A stretch of 64,000 nt of DNA from Yeosuana marina (GTDB lineage Bacteria; Bacteroidota; Bacteroidia; Flavobacteriales; Flavobacteriaceae): assembly GCF_011762485.1 (NCBI RefSeq), contig NZ_JAAKGI010000005.1, forward strand, positions 62,001-126,000, read 5' to 3'. A program made the translations under genes and the position numbers. Shown here one piece after another: positions 52,003 to 62,519 of the stretch. Every line of letters starts with the position of its first letter. Positions within the stretch are counted from its first letter, which is position 1. The notes under the pieces were generated by a model. The model saw only the letters and a program-made list of their open reading frames with translations. It had not been told where the DNA came from and ran no database searches.

Positions 52003-52806
52003 ATGAACTATCAATTAATTTGTAGCGATATAGATGGTACGTTACTAAATAAAAATAGAGAGCTATCAGAAGCAACGATTAAAGAAGTTCAAAGACTTTC
52101 ACATATTCCTTTCGTTTTAATCTCGTCAAGAATGCCAAAAGCTATGAGGCATTTACAAGACATACTTGGTAACACAACAACCCCAATTATAGCCTATAAT
52201 GGCGGGTTAATTTTAAACAATGATACCATCATAGAAAGTACCATGATTAATTATACTGTTTTAGAATCTATCATAGAAAAATGCATCAATACATCCATTC
52301 ATTTAAGCTTATATCACGCTGATGAATGGTATGTTCCGTCATTAGATTATTGGGCTGAAAGAGAAATAAATAACACGAAAGTTCACCCCAAGGTCAAATC
52401 AAATTCAGATGTTTTAGAAACATGGAAAACAGAAGGTAAAGGGGCTCATAAAATCATGTGTATGGGGGATGAACATGAGATTGATTTTTTATATAAAACA
52501 CTTGAAAAAGAACATGATAATGATATTATTTTATACCGTTCTAAAGCAACTTATATTGAGATATCACATCGCGCTATTTCTAAAAAAACGGCCATAGAAA
52601 CGTTGATAAATCACTCCTATCCCCATATCGCATTAAACGATGTTATCGCTTTTGGGGATAATTATAATGATATTGAAATGCTAAAATCTGTTGGTTTAGG
52701 AATTGCAGTTGCTAATGCCAACGAAGAGGTGTTGAAAATTGCAAAAAGAGTTACAGAAACAAATAAAAATGATGGCGTAGCACTAGCTTTAAAAAACCTT
52801 TTTTAG
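52003..52806 (+). CDS. Cof-type HAD phosphatase
   Basis: HAD-superfamily hydrolase of class IIB, 267 residues. Motif I is DIDGTL with Asp9 and Asp11. Motif II Ser is in FVLISSRMPKAM, and motifs III and IV are in ISKKTAIETL and GDNYNDIEMLKSVGLGIAVANANEEV. The cap domain lies between. The substrate is probably a sugar phosphate, flavin or PLP-type molecule, not predictable from sequence. It stands alone, convergent with mazG. Confidence 0.93.
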   Translation: MNYQLICSDIDGTLLNKNRELSEATIKEVQRLSHIPFVLISSRMPKAMRHLQDILGNTTTPIIAYNGGLILNNDTIIESTMINYTVLESIIEKCINTSIHLSLYHADEWYVPSLDYWAEREINNTKVHPKVKSNSDVLETWKTEGKGAHKIMCMGDEHEIDFLYKTLEKEHDNDIILYRSKATYIEISHRAISKKTAIETLINHSYPHIALNDVIAFGDNYNDIEMLKSVGLGIAVANANEEVLKIAKRVTETNKNDGVALALKNLF

Positions 52807-52852
52807 ATAAACAGATAGCCACGTCGCCACTCCTCGCTATGATCTAAAAGAC

Positions 52853-53626
52853 TTAAATATGTTTAGCTTCTTCCCAAAACACATCCATTTCTGCTAAGGT
52901 CATATCTTTTAATGGTTTGTTTATTTCTTTAGCTTTTTCTTCAAGATATTGAAATCGTTTCGTGAATTTTTTATTAGTACGCTCTAACGCATTTTCTGGA
53001 TTTATTTTTAAAAACCGTGCATAATTGACCATTGAAAACAAGACATCTCCAAACTCACTCTCCATAGCGTCTTTATCGCCCTTTTTAATTTCTTCTTTAA
53101 ACTCAGAAAGCTCCTCTTCTACTTTTTCCCATACTTGTTCTGGTTGTTCCCAATCGAAACCAACACCCGCTACTTTTTCTTGAATTCTATTCGCTTTAAC
53201 TAGTGCTGGCAGACTATTAGGAACTCCTTCTAAAACACTTTTTTTACCTTCTTTTAGTTTTAAATTCTCCCAGTTACGTTTAACGTCGTCTTCATTTTCA
53301 ACCGTAACATCTCCGTAAATATGTGGATGTCTGTGGATTAGTTTTTCACAAATACCATTACAAACATCTGCTATATCAAAATCATTAGTCTCACTTCCTA
53401 TTTTTGAATAGAAAACAATATGCAATAAAACATCTCCTAATTCCTTTTTAACTTCTTCTAAATCCTTATCTAAAATGGCATCCCCAAGTTCGTACGTTTC
53501 CTCAATAGTAAGATGTCTTAAGGTTTCCATGGTTTGTTTTCTATCCCATGGACATTGCTCTCGTAACTCATCCATAATGGTTAACAAACGATCAAATGCT
53601 TTAAGTTGAGTGTCTCTAGAATTCAT
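52853..53626 (-). CDS. mazG: Nucleoside triphosphate pyrophosphohydrolase MazG
   Basis: All-alpha NTP pyrophosphohydrolase that hydrolyses NTPs and dNTPs to NMP and PPi. It has 257 residues with two MazG domains. The first has CPWDRKQTMETLRHLTIEETYELGDAI and KKELGDVLLHIVFYSKIG. The second has EKVEEELSEFKEEI and ESEFGDVLFSMVNYARFL. The acidic Mg-binding EExxE/ExxD pairs are present in both. No toxin-antitoxin partner (MazEF) is nearby. It is transcribed after acnA, but separated from it by a terminator. Confidence 0.95.
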   Translation of the reverse strand: MNSRDTQLKAFDRLLTIMDELREQCPWDRKQTMETLRHLTIEETYELGDAILDKDLEEVKKELGDVLLHIVFYSKIGSETNDFDIADVCNGICEKLIHRHPHIYGDVTVENEDDVKRNWENLKLKEGKKSVLEGVPNSLPALVKANRIQEKVAGVGFDWEQPEQVWEKVEEELSEFKEEIKKGDKDAMESEFGDVLFSMVNYARFLKINPENALERTNKKFTKRFQYLEEKAKEINKPLKDMTLAEMDVFWEEAKHI

Positions 53627-53683
53627 TAGCAGTGTTTTGGTAAAAATACAATTATAAAAAGTTTTATTTCAAGCTATAAAACA

Positions 53684-53711
53684 AAAAATCCAGCTTTTTA
53701 GCTGGATTTTT
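53684..53711 (-). terminator. Terminator after acnA
   Basis: A perfect 12-bp stem AAAAATCCAGCT (53684-53695) / AGCTGGATTTTT (53700-53711) with a 4-nt loop. It separates acnA from mazG on the minus strand. Confidence 0.9.
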
Positions 53712-53731
53712 CATATGTTGATAATCATTAA

Positions 53732-56002
53732 TTATGATGCATTTTGCTTTTTAATTAAATTTAAAGCAGAACCTTCTTTATACCATGCTATTTGCGCATC
53801 GTTATACGTATGATTTAATTTAATTATATCTTTACTTCCATCAGCATGAACTGCTTCTAAAGTTAAAGGCTTATCTGGAGCAAACTCATTTAAATCTAGG
53901 AAGTTAAATGTATCGTCTTCTTGAATTAAATCATAGTCATTTTCATTTGCAAATGTTAAACCTAACATTCCTTGTTTTTTAAGGTTTGTTTCGTGAATAC
54001 GCGCAAAAGATTTTACAATAACGGCCGCGACACCTAAATGTCTTGGCTCCATAGCTGCGTGCTCACGAGAAGACCCCTCACCGTAATTATGATCTCCTAC
54101 TACAATACTTTTAACGCCTGCAGCTTTGTACGCTCTTGCAGTGTCTGGAACACCGCCATACTCACCTGTTAATTGGTTTTTAACAAAATTTGTCTTTTCA
54201 CCAAATGCATTGACAGCTCCAATTAAGCAGTTATTAGAAATATTATCTAAATGACCTCGAAAACGTAACCAAGGACCAGCCATAGAAATGTGATCTGTTG
54301 TACATTTTCCGTATGCTTTTATTAATAATTTAGCTCCCTTTATTGTGTCACCAATTGGTTCAAATGGTGTCAACAATTGTAATCTTTCTGAATCTTCTGC
54401 TACTTTAACCTGCACATGGCTTCCATCTGCTTCTGGTGCTAAATATCCATTCTCTTTAACTTCGAAACCTTTTGGTGGTAATTCCCATCCTGTTGGCTCG
54501 TCGAACTTAACTTCTTGTCCGTCTTCATTAATCAAGGTATCTGTCATAGGATTAAAATCCAAACGACCTGCAATAGCAATAGCAGCCGTAATCTCTGGAG
54601 ACGCTACAAAAGCATGTGTGTTTGGGTTACCATCAGCACGCTTGGCAAAGTTTCTATTAAAAGAATGTACTATACTATTTTTAGGAGCGTTTTTTGGATC
54701 GCTATATCTTGCCCACTGACCAATACAAGGCCCACACGCATTAGTAAATATTGTTGCACCTAATTTTTCAAAAACTTGAATAATACCATCACGATCAGCA
54801 GTATAACGTACTTGTTCTGAGCCTGGATTAATTCCAAATTCAGCTTTAGTTTTTAATTTTTTATCTAAAGCTTGTTGCGCAATCGATGATGCACGTGATA
54901 AATCTTCGTAAGATGAGTTAGTACACGACCCTATTAAGCCCCATTCTACGGCTAATGGCCAATCGTTATCTGTTGCCTTTTTTGTCATATCTCTGCCAAC
55001 AGGTGTTGATAAGTCTGGAGTGAAAGGCCCGTTTAGTAAAGGGCTTAACTCTGATAGATTGATTTCGATAACTTCATCAAAATATTGCTCAGGATTTGCA
55101 TATACTTCAGGATCACCAGTTAAATACTCTTTTACTGCATTTGCAGCATCGGCTACATCAGCTCTATCCGTAGAACGTAAATAACGCTCCATAGACTCAT
55201 CATATCCAAAAGTTGACGTAGTAGCTCCTATTTCAGCTCCCATGTTACAAATAGTACCTTTACCAGTACACGACATAGAAAGTGCGCCTTCACCAAAATA
55301 CTCAACAATAGCACCCGTTCCACCTTTTACTGTAAGAATATCTGCTACCTTCAAAATAACATCTTTTGGTGCTGTCCAACCTGAAAGTTTACCTGTTAAT
55401 TTAACACCAATAAGTTTAGGAAATTTCAATTCCCAAGCCATACCAGCCATTACATCAACGGCATCTGCTCCTCCAACTCCAATGGCTACCATTCCTAGAC
55501 CTCCTGCGTTTACAGTGTGTGAATCTGTACCTATCATCATTCCACCAGGAAATGCATAATTTTCTAATACAACCTGATGAATAATACCTGCACCTGGTTT
55601 CCAGAAACCGATACCATATTTATTTGAAACTGATTCTAAAAAGTTAAACACTTCACTACTTACGCTATTTGCGTTTTTTAAATCGACAGCAGCTCCATCT
55701 TTTGCTTGTATCAGGTGATCGCAATGTACCGTTGTAGGCACAGCTACTTTAGGCTTACCAGCTTGCATGAATTGCAACAAAGCCATTTGTGCTGTTGCAT
55801 CTTGACACGCAATTCTATCGGGAGCAAAATCTACATAATCTTTACCTCTGGTAAAAGCTTTTGTTGGATTCCCATCCCAAAGATGGTTGTATAATATTTT
55901 TTCAGAGAGCGTCAACGGTTTTCCTACTACTTCACGAGCCTTATCAACGCGTTCTGCCATTTTGGTGTAAACACCTTTAATCATGTCGATGTCAAATGCC
56001 AT
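53732..56002 (-). CDS. acnA: Aconitate hydratase
   Basis: Isomerises citrate to isocitrate in the TCA cycle. It has 756 residues, the mitochondrial/AcnA-type length found in Bacteroidetes. Substrate loop [24 protein letters not shown], cluster cysteines in [12 protein letters not shown] and [10 protein letters not shown], and the C-terminal swivel domain with [23 protein letters not shown] are all intact. It is exposed to oxidative inactivation like all [4Fe-4S] aconitases. It is followed by a strong terminator and preceded by a 196-bp A/T-rich spacer that must hold its promoter. Confidence 0.97.
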   Translation of the reverse strand: MAFDIDMIKGVYTKMAERVDKAREVVGKPLTLSEKILYNHLWDGNPTKAFTRGKDYVDFAPDRIACQDATAQMALLQFMQAGKPKVAVPTTVHCDHLIQAKDGAAVDLKNANSVSSEVFNFLESVSNKYGIGFWKPGAGIIHQVVLENYAFPGGMMIGTDSHTVNAGGLGMVAIGVGGADAVDVMAGMAWELKFPKLIGVKLTGKLSGWTAPKDVILKVADILTVKGGTGAIVEYFGEGALSMSCTGKGTICNMGAEIGATTSTFGYDESMERYLRSTDRADVADAANAVKEYLTGDPEVYANPEQYFDEVIEINLSELSPLLNGPFTPDLSTPVGRDMTKKATDNDWPLAVEWGLIGSCTNSSYEDLSRASSIAQQALDKKLKTKAEFGINPGSEQVRYTADRDGIIQVFEKLGATIFTNACGPCIGQWARYSDPKNAPKNSIVHSFNRNFAKRADGNPNTHAFVASPEITAAIAIAGRLDFNPMTDTLINEDGQEVKFDEPTGWELPPKGFEVKENGYLAPEADGSHVQVKVAEDSERLQLLTPFEPIGDTIKGAKLLIKAYGKCTTDHISMAGPWLRFRGHLDNISNNCLIGAVNAFGEKTNFVKNQLTGEYGGVPDTARAYKAAGVKSIVVGDHNYGEGSSREHAAMEPRHLGVAAVIVKSFARIHETNLKKQGMLGLTFANENDYDLIQEDDTFNFLDLNEFAPDKPLTLEAVHADGSKDIIKLNHTYNDAQIAWYKEGSALNLIKKQNAS

Positions 56003-56198
56003 ATGTTTTGTTTTAGTTTTGTGTTTTAAAAAGTGTTGCGAAATTACGAAATTATTACAAAGTTTTAAAAATAAACTCGCTAATCCAATCGTACTTTATA
56101 TTAATTTTTAATATAGCTATAATAAATTAATATGATTGTATTATTATCATCAATTCAATAAAAAAATGGTGATTTATCAATATAGAAATTAAAGGGTT

Positions 56199-57152
56199 TT
56201 AAAACAAGCTCTTAATAATTTGGTCGTCTGTGATTCCCTCTGCTTCTGCTTTATAGTTTTTTATAATTCGATGTCTTAGAATACTACTTGAAACGGCTTG
56301 AACGTCTTCAATATCTGGAGAAAATTTACCATGAATAGCTGCGTGGGTTTTTGCGGCTAAAATTAAGTTTTGTGAGGCACGAGGACCTGCTCCCCAATCT
56401 AAATAGTTTTTAACTAAATCGGTAGCAGATTTTCCATTTGGTCTAGTTTTGCTTACCATAGACACCGCGTATTCAATAACATTATCAGCTACAGGAATAC
56501 GACGAATAAGGTGCTGGAAACCTACGATATCTTCAGCCGTAAACAAGGCATTAATCTGTTGTTTTGAATCTGTAGTTGTAGACTTTACTACTTGTACCTC
56601 CTCTTCAAATGATGGATAATCTAAATTAACCGCAAACATAAAACGATCTAATTGCGCCTCTGGTAAAGGATACGTTCCTTCTTGCTCAATAGGGTTTTGC
56701 GTTGCCAAAACAAAATAGGGTAAACTTAATTCATAATGATGCCCAGAAACGGTAACCGCACGCTCCTGCATAGCTTCCAATAAGGCTGCTTGCGTTTTTG
56801 GAGGTGTTCTGTTAATCTCATCGGCTAAAATAATATTTGAAAAAATAGGCCCTTTTACAAAATGAAAATGTCTGTTCTCATCTAAAATTTCACTTCCTAA
56901 AATATCACTAGGCATTAAATCTGGCGTAAACTGAATACGTTTAAAATCTAACCCAAGTGCTTGAGCAATCGTGTTTACCATTAAGGTTTTAGCCAATCCT
57001 GGCACTCCTATTAGTAAGGAATGACCACCTGAGAAAATTGAAATCAATATTTGGTTTACAACTTCATCTTGACCAATGATTATTTTGGCAATTTCAGTTT
57101 TTAAATCTTGATATCGTTTTACAAATTGTTCTACGGCTGCTACGTCAGACAT
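56199..57152 (-). CDS. MoxR-family AAA+ ATPase
   Basis: A 317-residue MoxR chaperone-like ATPase. Walker A GVPGLAKT (typical of MoxR), Walker B/DEINRTPPKTQAALLEAMQER, sensor 1 in VLATQNPIEQEGTYPLPEAQLDRF and a C-terminal lid. Such ATPases usually act with VWA-domain proteins or in activation of periplasmic or respiratory complexes; no VWA gene is adjacent here. It is the last gene of the parvulin-chaperone operon (3-bp gap), so it may have a maturation role linked to the envelope. Confidence 0.94.
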   Translation of the reverse strand: MSDVAAVEQFVKRYQDLKTEIAKIIIGQDEVVNQILISIFSGGHSLLIGVPGLAKTLMVNTIAQALGLDFKRIQFTPDLMPSDILGSEILDENRHFHFVKGPIFSNIILADEINRTPPKTQAALLEAMQERAVTVSGHHYELSLPYFVLATQNPIEQEGTYPLPEAQLDRFMFAVNLDYPSFEEEVQVVKSTTTDSKQQINALFTAEDIVGFQHLIRRIPVADNVIEYAVSMVSKTRPNGKSATDLVKNYLDWGAGPRASQNLILAAKTHAAIHGKFSPDIEDVQAVSSSILRHRIIKNYKAEAEGITDDQIIKSLF

Positions 57153-57155
57153 ATA

Positions 57156-58646
57156 TTATTTTTTTAACCAATTATTAGTAAAATCACAATCTTTATACGA
57201 ATCACCAATTTTAATATAAGTATCCTTAATTTTTTCCTTTTGCCATGCTTCGATGGCCTTTATTTTTTTCTCGTTAAGCGCTTGCTCTTTTATTTTTAAA
57301 TAATCACGAGCATAATTAGCTTCGTGCTCATCTATTCTATCAGTGACGGTCAATATTTTAAATTTAATTTTCCCGGTTCTATCTTGTTCTGTTTGCACCA
57401 AACTGACTTCTCCATCTTTTAAATTTTGAATTTGAGAATATAATTCCGGATCCATTTTTGTTAATTCAAAATTATAATCTTGTGTCTTAGGATTAATAAG
57501 TTGTCCACCATCTGCACGTGTTTCTTTTTCATCACTAGATTCTTTAGCAGCATCTGCAAAGGAGATATCACCATCAACAATACGCTGTCTTATTTTTTCA
57601 ATACGCTCTTTAGCTTCTTTAATAGCTTCATCAGACACTTTTGGTATTAAAAGTATATGCCTAACATCGTACTCTTCTCCTCTAATCTTTTCACAATAGA
57701 TAATATGAAAACCAAAATCTGTTTCAAAAGGTTCTGAAATTTCTCCTTCTTGAAGTGAAAAAGCTACTTGTCTAAATTCCTTAACCATTCTAGGCTTCTT
57801 TCTATTCAAAACATATTTACCGCCAGTACTTATTGATGCTTTATCATCAGAATACAACACTACTTTAGAACGAAAACTTGCCCCATTTTCTAACACATCT
57901 GCTCTAAATTGTTTTAATTGATCGATAACACGTTGTTTTTCTTCTTCAGATACTTTTGGCTCAACAACTATTTGAGCAACCTTAAGTTCTGTGCCAAATG
58001 TTGGTCGTTGATCTTTAGGTATCTTATTAAAAAATTCTCTTACTTCTTCTGGAGTAATTTCAACATCTTCAACAATTTTAGCCTGCATTTTTCTTGACAA
58101 TTCATTGTTTTTATTGATTTCGAACATTTCCTCTCTTAGACTTTTTTCATCTGGTTTGTCATACAACTTTAACAACTTGTCTATCGAGCCATTTGTGGAT
58201 TGCAAAAACTGCTCTATTTGATAATCTATATTTTGGCGAATTTCAGCATCAGACACTGGTATACTATCTTGTATGGCATGATGCGCATATAATTTGCTTT
58301 CTAACAAACTACCAAATAGTTCACATCTAGATATATTTGATATATCTATACCTTGTGCTTTATATTCTTCGTATGCCTTATCAATATCGGAATCTAAAAT
58401 GATAAAATCTCCTACTACGGCGGCTACACCATCTACTTTTTGAGGTTTCAATGGATTAACAGAGTCTTTGAGCTGCTCTTTAGTTTCTGTTTTTAGTGAA
58501 TCAATTACAGGTCTTATTGTATCTTTTGTTTCATCCTGAATAATCTCTTGCGCACATATAACCTGCCCAGATAGCATTGTTATAAATAAAAATAATATGT
58601 ATTTCAAATTAATTGTAAATTTCGAATTGATTGTTTTTAATAGCAT
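57156..58646 (-). CDS. Periplasmic SurA-like peptidyl-prolyl cis-trans isomerase
   Basis: A 496-residue exported SurA-type chaperone. Signal peptide with a hydrophobic stretch KYILFLFITMLSGQVICA (residues 15-32). An N-terminal SurA chaperone region is followed by a parvulin domain (about 240-340) and a second, weaker one: ISEPFETDFGFHIIYCE and YDVRHILLIPKVSDEAIK are seen, with SSDEKETRADGGQL. The start overlaps the previous gene by 38 bp, which is unusual, so translation coupling is likely. It probably helps outer-membrane protein folding. Confidence 0.9.
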   Translation of the reverse strand: MLLKTINSKFTINLKYILFLFITMLSGQVICAQEIIQDETKDTIRPVIDSLKTETKEQLKDSVNPLKPQKVDGVAAVVGDFIILDSDIDKAYEEYKAQGIDISNISRCELFGSLLESKLYAHHAIQDSIPVSDAEIRQNIDYQIEQFLQSTNGSIDKLLKLYDKPDEKSLREEMFEINKNNELSRKMQAKIVEDVEITPEEVREFFNKIPKDQRPTFGTELKVAQIVVEPKVSEEEKQRVIDQLKQFRADVLENGASFRSKVVLYSDDKASISTGGKYVLNRKKPRMVKEFRQVAFSLQEGEISEPFETDFGFHIIYCEKIRGEEYDVRHILLIPKVSDEAIKEAKERIEKIRQRIVDGDISFADAAKESSDEKETRADGGQLINPKTQDYNFELTKMDPELYSQIQNLKDGEVSLVQTEQDRTGKIKFKILTVTDRIDEHEANYARDYLKIKEQALNEKKIKAIEAWQKEKIKDTYIKIGDSYKDCDFTNNWLKK

Positions 58647-59457
58647 CCTTTGTGATATCTTTTTCTAATTTTTTAATGAGTTCTAATTTCCTTTTGTTGA
58701 TAACAATTTGATCGATAGTTGGCTTTACATACTCTAAAGGCGCCGTATCATTGCGCAACAAAACATCATTAATCTGCATCAAATATACTCCTAATGAATC
58801 TTTGAGTTGTACAAAATTAGATTTTTTTAACAGTTCATTTTTGTTTTCTGCATTAATAACTGGAATTTTATCAATGGCTTGACTTACTCGTATCCAAATG
58901 GAGTCGTTTAATGAATACGATTTAAACTGAATAGAGATGGAATCTAACTCTCTTTTATCTTCATTATTAAATCTTTTAAACTTTTGTTCTATCTCTTTAA
59001 AATCTATAATATCTTCATTAACATGTATATATCTGAATTTTATAAGTTCTTCGTTTAGCTTAAAAACTTCCTTATTGGTTTTGTAATACTCTTCGGCTTC
59101 ATCAAAACTTACAGTAGTATCTATACTTCTTTCTACTAAAGCCTCTATGTATGCCTTAGTATATAAATCGTTTTTGTACTGCTCTACTAGTTTGTTAAAG
59201 GCTTCTTGCTGACTTTCACTTAAATTTAACTTAGCGCCATCTACAAATAATTGTTGTGTTGCCCAACGATTTATAAAGTTTTGAACTATAAGAGTGCTGT
59301 CTTCTTTTGGAGTGCCCTCTGATACTAAATCTTTGATATCATTATAGTACAAATATGAATCATTAACCCTAGCCACAGGAACTCTATCATCTGTTTCCTT
59401 AAAGAACGAGCATGATGTAATACTGATTAGCAGAACTGTATATAGTATAAATTTCAC
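58609..59457 (-). CDS. SurA-N-like lipoprotein without a PPIase domain
   Basis: A 282-residue lipoprotein: signal MKFILYTVLLISITSC with lipobox Cys16. After it comes VPVARVNDSYLYYNDIKDLV, the start of a SurA-type chaperone region rich in long charged helices (INRWATQQLFVDGAKLNLSES, EEYYKTNKEVF). No parvulin signature is seen, so this is a chaperone-only partner of the two flanking isomerases. It starts directly at the stop of the upstream gene (0-bp gap) and overlaps the next by 38 bp. Confidence 0.75.
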   Translation of the reverse strand: MKFILYTVLLISITSCSFFKETDDRVPVARVNDSYLYYNDIKDLVSEGTPKEDSTLIVQNFINRWATQQLFVDGAKLNLSESQQEAFNKLVEQYKNDLYTKAYIEALVERSIDTTVSFDEAEEYYKTNKEVFKLNEELIKFRYIHVNEDIIDFKEIEQKFKRFNNEDKRELDSISIQFKSYSLNDSIWIRVSQAIDKIPVINAENKNELLKKSNFVQLKDSLGVYLMQINDVLLRNDTAPLEYVKPTIDQIVINKRKLELIKKLEKDITKDAIKNNQFEIYN

Positions 59458-61410
59458 TTATTGCTTGTTTAATTTTAATTTTACGTGATTTAAGGCTTCT
59501 TCATTAATTACCACTTTATATTTATCTTTTAATCCTTGTAACCACTTATGTTCTTTATCGGTTTGGTAATCGCTTATAATCTTTCCTTTTGCTTCTTCAA
59601 AGGATTGTTGTGAAGACGGAAAAACGTCTTTAACTTGAACAACAACATAGGAATTATTATGATTGTATATTTTTGAAATTCCCTTTTTAAAAGGGAAATT
59701 ATTAGGTAATGCTTGATTTTGATTGTCCATAACACCTACCGTAAACATAACATTTACTTTATTGTTGGTATTAAATGTTTGTTTGATAGTCTCTAAATCG
59801 ATGTTTTTCTTTAACAGTTTTGCTGCCTTTTTTAAAATTTTTTCGTTTGCTGAAGAAGCTACAATAGCATCTATTCTATCAGGCCATCTGTAATTATCTT
59901 TATGACTATTGTAATAGGTTTTAATTTCAGTTGTATCTGTTTTAGACGCATTCCAAATAGTAGATTCCATTAAATCGAAGAGTAATAACCCTTCACGATA
60001 TTCACTTATTATGCTGGCAAAATCCTTATTTTCTGTTTCTAAATGATCTTCTTGATATTTAATTAAATTCTTTTTCAAAAACATATTGTATTCTTTTGCA
60101 ACAAGTTCCTTAAAGGATGCTTTTTGAGCAATTCGTTGACTTTTTAGTAGCTGATTTGCAAAATCCTGAAAAGTTAACTGCTTCTCTCCTATTTTTATTA
60201 ATGGCTTACTTCCTTGAAAACCCTCCGGGAGTTCCCATGTTTTTTTAAAATAATTGTCGTTTAAAATAGATTCGAAATACCCTAATGCTGGCTGTTCGTC
60301 GGTAACTTTATATTTAATTTTCAACTTATCAAACAACGCATCATCAATTAAATGAGAACGATCATCACGTTTAACCTTCATTTCCAATTCTGGCTTCATG
60401 TCCTGAAAAGGTTGAATTGGTTTTTTATTTAATAGTTTGATAATATGCCAACCGTATTTTGTTTTAATTGGTTTTGATACGTCTCCTATATTATTTAAAC
60501 TAAACGCCGTATCCTCAAATACCTGTGAACTTAATTGTCCTCCAGAAAATGGGGCTAGTTTCCCTCCCTTATTTGAAGAACTTGGATCTTCAGAAAATTG
60601 TTTAGCTAAGGCTTCAAAATCTTCACCTTGTTGTATTTTTTTATAAATATCGTTTATTCGTGTTTCAGAACTATTAGAAATTGAATCCTCTGGTTTATTA
60701 GTAACCATAATATGTGCTACGGTTATTTCTCCTCTTGATTTACGTTTGTCGTATACTTTAAGAATATGATAACCAAAACGTGTTCTAAACGGTTTTGAAA
60801 TATCTCCTACATTGGTATGATAGGCTGCACTTTCAAAAGGATAGACCATTCTGAATGCTGAAAAATAACCCAAATCTTCACCAAAAACCGTTTGTCCATT
60901 ATGCACTTCTTTTCTAACCTTATCAAATCCTTCTTTTAAGGCTCTATTACGCAACTTTACAATATTATTATAGGCAACCAAAGTGTCTTGTGGACTCGCA
61001 TTTTCTGGCAACCTAATTAATATGTGGCTCACTTTAACTTCGTTTGAAATGCGGTTGTAAGCTTCTTTAACTAAGTCGTCGGTTACTTTTGTATCATTTA
61101 TAAAATTTTCAGCTAATTGTTTTCTGTAACCATCTAACTCTCTTTTATAAGATGCTTTATTTTGAAGTCCTAAAGAATAAGCTTCTTTAATTTTAAGTTT
61201 ATAATTAATAAAAAGTGTTAAGTAAGAATTTAAATCACTTTGAGATTCATCTTCAACAAGATTTAAGTTTTTATTGTAAACTTTAATAAACTCTGAACTA
61301 TATATAGGTTCATCTTGAATTGTAAAAAGTACCTCCTCTGAATTTGACTGTGCACTAGCTTTAAAATAAAATAAAAACAATGCTAAGAGAGGGAAATATT
61401 TAAATGTCAT
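59458..61410 (-). CDS. Periplasmic peptidyl-prolyl isomerase with two parvulin domains
   Basis: A 650-residue exported PPIase, first gene of the chaperone operon. Signal peptide MTFKYFPLLALFLFYFKASA. Parvulin domains at about 125-225 (VSHILIRLPENA, PFRTRFGYHILKVYDKR) and about 228-330 (EITVAHIMVTNKPEDS, FSEDPSSSNKGGKLAPF, KTKYGWHIIKLL). The remaining C-terminal 300 residues are helical. This is a PrsA/SurA-like enzyme for folding of exported proteins, located in the periplasm. Confidence 0.92.
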   Translation of the reverse strand: MTFKYFPLLALFLFYFKASAQSNSEEVLFTIQDEPIYSSEFIKVYNKNLNLVEDESQSDLNSYLTLFINYKLKIKEAYSLGLQNKASYKRELDGYRKQLAENFINDTKVTDDLVKEAYNRISNEVKVSHILIRLPENASPQDTLVAYNNIVKLRNRALKEGFDKVRKEVHNGQTVFGEDLGYFSAFRMVYPFESAAYHTNVGDISKPFRTRFGYHILKVYDKRKSRGEITVAHIMVTNKPEDSISNSSETRINDIYKKIQQGEDFEALAKQFSEDPSSSNKGGKLAPFSGGQLSSQVFEDTAFSLNNIGDVSKPIKTKYGWHIIKLLNKKPIQPFQDMKPELEMKVKRDDRSHLIDDALFDKLKIKYKVTDEQPALGYFESILNDNYFKKTWELPEGFQGSKPLIKIGEKQLTFQDFANQLLKSQRIAQKASFKELVAKEYNMFLKKNLIKYQEDHLETENKDFASIISEYREGLLLFDLMESTIWNASKTDTTEIKTYYNSHKDNYRWPDRIDAIVASSANEKILKKAAKLLKKNIDLETIKQTFNTNNKVNVMFTVGVMDNQNQALPNNFPFKKGISKIYNHNNSYVVVQVKDVFPSSQQSFEEAKGKIISDYQTDKEHKWLQGLKDKYKVVINEEALNHVKLKLNKQ

Positions 61411-61533
61411 TTAAAAAAATTTAGACTATCGATACAAAAATAGTAATATAAAGCCATATTACAAGTTGTTTAACAAAACGGATGTAAGACATCTTTAGTA
61501 TCTTTGTTTTTTAAATTTATAAGACCACAATTC

Positions 61534-61773
61534 ATGCGGAAATTAAAACTTATATGGGATTTTCGTGGGCCTAACGCACACAAAATTGCGGAGCATCACG
61601 AAATTCATCTAAAGCAATATATTACAATTGAAAAATTAGATATTTCCATTACGGGTATTGAAGATCTAAATCCCTTGCATACAATTGCCTTTTTAGTGGT
61701 TGACGAAGCGGCTATGAAACCCATTCGCGATGCGCTAAAACCGCATCGCGGGCAGGTTTATAATAATACATAA
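61534..61773 (+). CDS. Small conserved flavobacterial protein of unknown function
   Basis: The ATG at 61534 gives 79 residues starting MRKLKLIWDFRGPNAHKIAEHHEIHL; the upstream in-frame ATG at 61504 overlaps a candidate -7 box (TATCTTTG, 61499-61506) and is unlikely. The conserved pattern WDFRGPNAHKIAEHHEIHLKQY is His-rich. TIAFLVVDEAAMKPIRDALKPHRG ends the protein. No signal or membrane helix. It is known as a short conserved protein in Bacteroidetes, without an assigned role. It is divergent from the parvulin operon. Confidence 0.7.
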   Translation: MRKLKLIWDFRGPNAHKIAEHHEIHLKQYITIEKLDISITGIEDLNPLHTIAFLVVDEAAMKPIRDALKPHRGQVYNNT

Positions 61774-61870
61774 GCATCACTATTTTGATATTGTTGAGTT
61801 AATTAAAACAATTACTTGGCATTCGAAAAATAGTATATTTTTTGTATTTTTATATTAATTTCTTAATCAT

Positions 61871-62518
61871 ATGTTGACAATTCGGCTTAAAGACAAAAAG
61901 CAAGAATTCCTAAAATTATTACTTGTAGGAAATAAAGCAGGATGTTCTCAATTAATTAGAGAACTGTTTGAAAACAAAATTCCTTTTAAACATATTTATG
62001 AAGAGGTATTAAAGTCTTCTTTATATGACATAGGAGAACTTTGGGAATCAAATAAAATTAGTGTTGGAACAGAACATCTTGCATCAGCCATAGTTGAGTC
62101 TATTTTAAATGAAGGTTATTCAAGCATTATTTCATCGGATAAGTCTCAAAAAAAAGTACTATTGTGTTGTGTTGAAAATGAGTTTCATCAAATAGGTATA
62201 AAAATGGTTGGTACTATGTTCGAATCTCTTGGATGGGACACCTTTTTTCTTGGTACTAATATGCCAACAAAAGACTTAATTGATTTTGCAAAAATTACGA
62301 GTCCAGATATTATATCAATTTCTGTTAGTTTGTATTTTCACCTACCGCTATTAGAAACTCTGATTGAAAACATTAGAAGAGAATTTCCTGACACGACTAT
62401 ATTAGTAGGCGGACTGGCTTTTAGGCATGGTGGACAAGAGTTGATTACAAAATATTCAAACATTATTCATCTAAAAGATTTAAACAGTATTGAATTATTC
62501 ATTCATAATTATAAATAA
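61871..62518 (+). CDS. Stand-alone cobalamin (B12)-binding protein, CarH-like sensory module
   Basis: A 215-residue protein with the two-domain B12 module of CarH/MetH: a four-helix cap (about 10-85), then a Rossmann-type B12 domain (93-215). The cap has the Wx9EH motif exactly (Trp58, Glu68-His69), which in CarH faces the adenosyl group and is typical of light-sensing members. The Rossmann part has ENEFHQIG (E104xH106xxG109), then after 41 residues SVS (151-153), then after 26 residues GG (180-181): the canonical DxHxxG-x41-SxL-x26-28-GG spacing, with the L replaced by Ser. No MerR or other DNA-binding domain is present. It is next to a histidine kinase. Light-sensing is inference. Confidence 0.88.
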   Translation: MLTIRLKDKKQEFLKLLLVGNKAGCSQLIRELFENKIPFKHIYEEVLKSSLYDIGELWESNKISVGTEHLASAIVESILNEGYSSIISSDKSQKKVLLCCVENEFHQIGIKMVGTMFESLGWDTFFLGTNMPTKDLIDFAKITSPDIISISVSLYFHLPLLETLIENIRREFPDTTILVGGLAFRHGGQELITKYSNIIHLKDLNSIELFIHNYK

Positions 62519-62519
62519 A

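Noticed and set aside
54345..55559. Several ORFs of 80-124 residues antisense to aconitase
   Set aside because: They lie wholly inside the strongly conserved acnA gene and show no independent protein features.
61774..61870. Cobalamin riboswitch before the B12-binding protein
   Set aside because: The leader is only about 100 bp and A/T-rich, and no B12-box-like sequence was seen.
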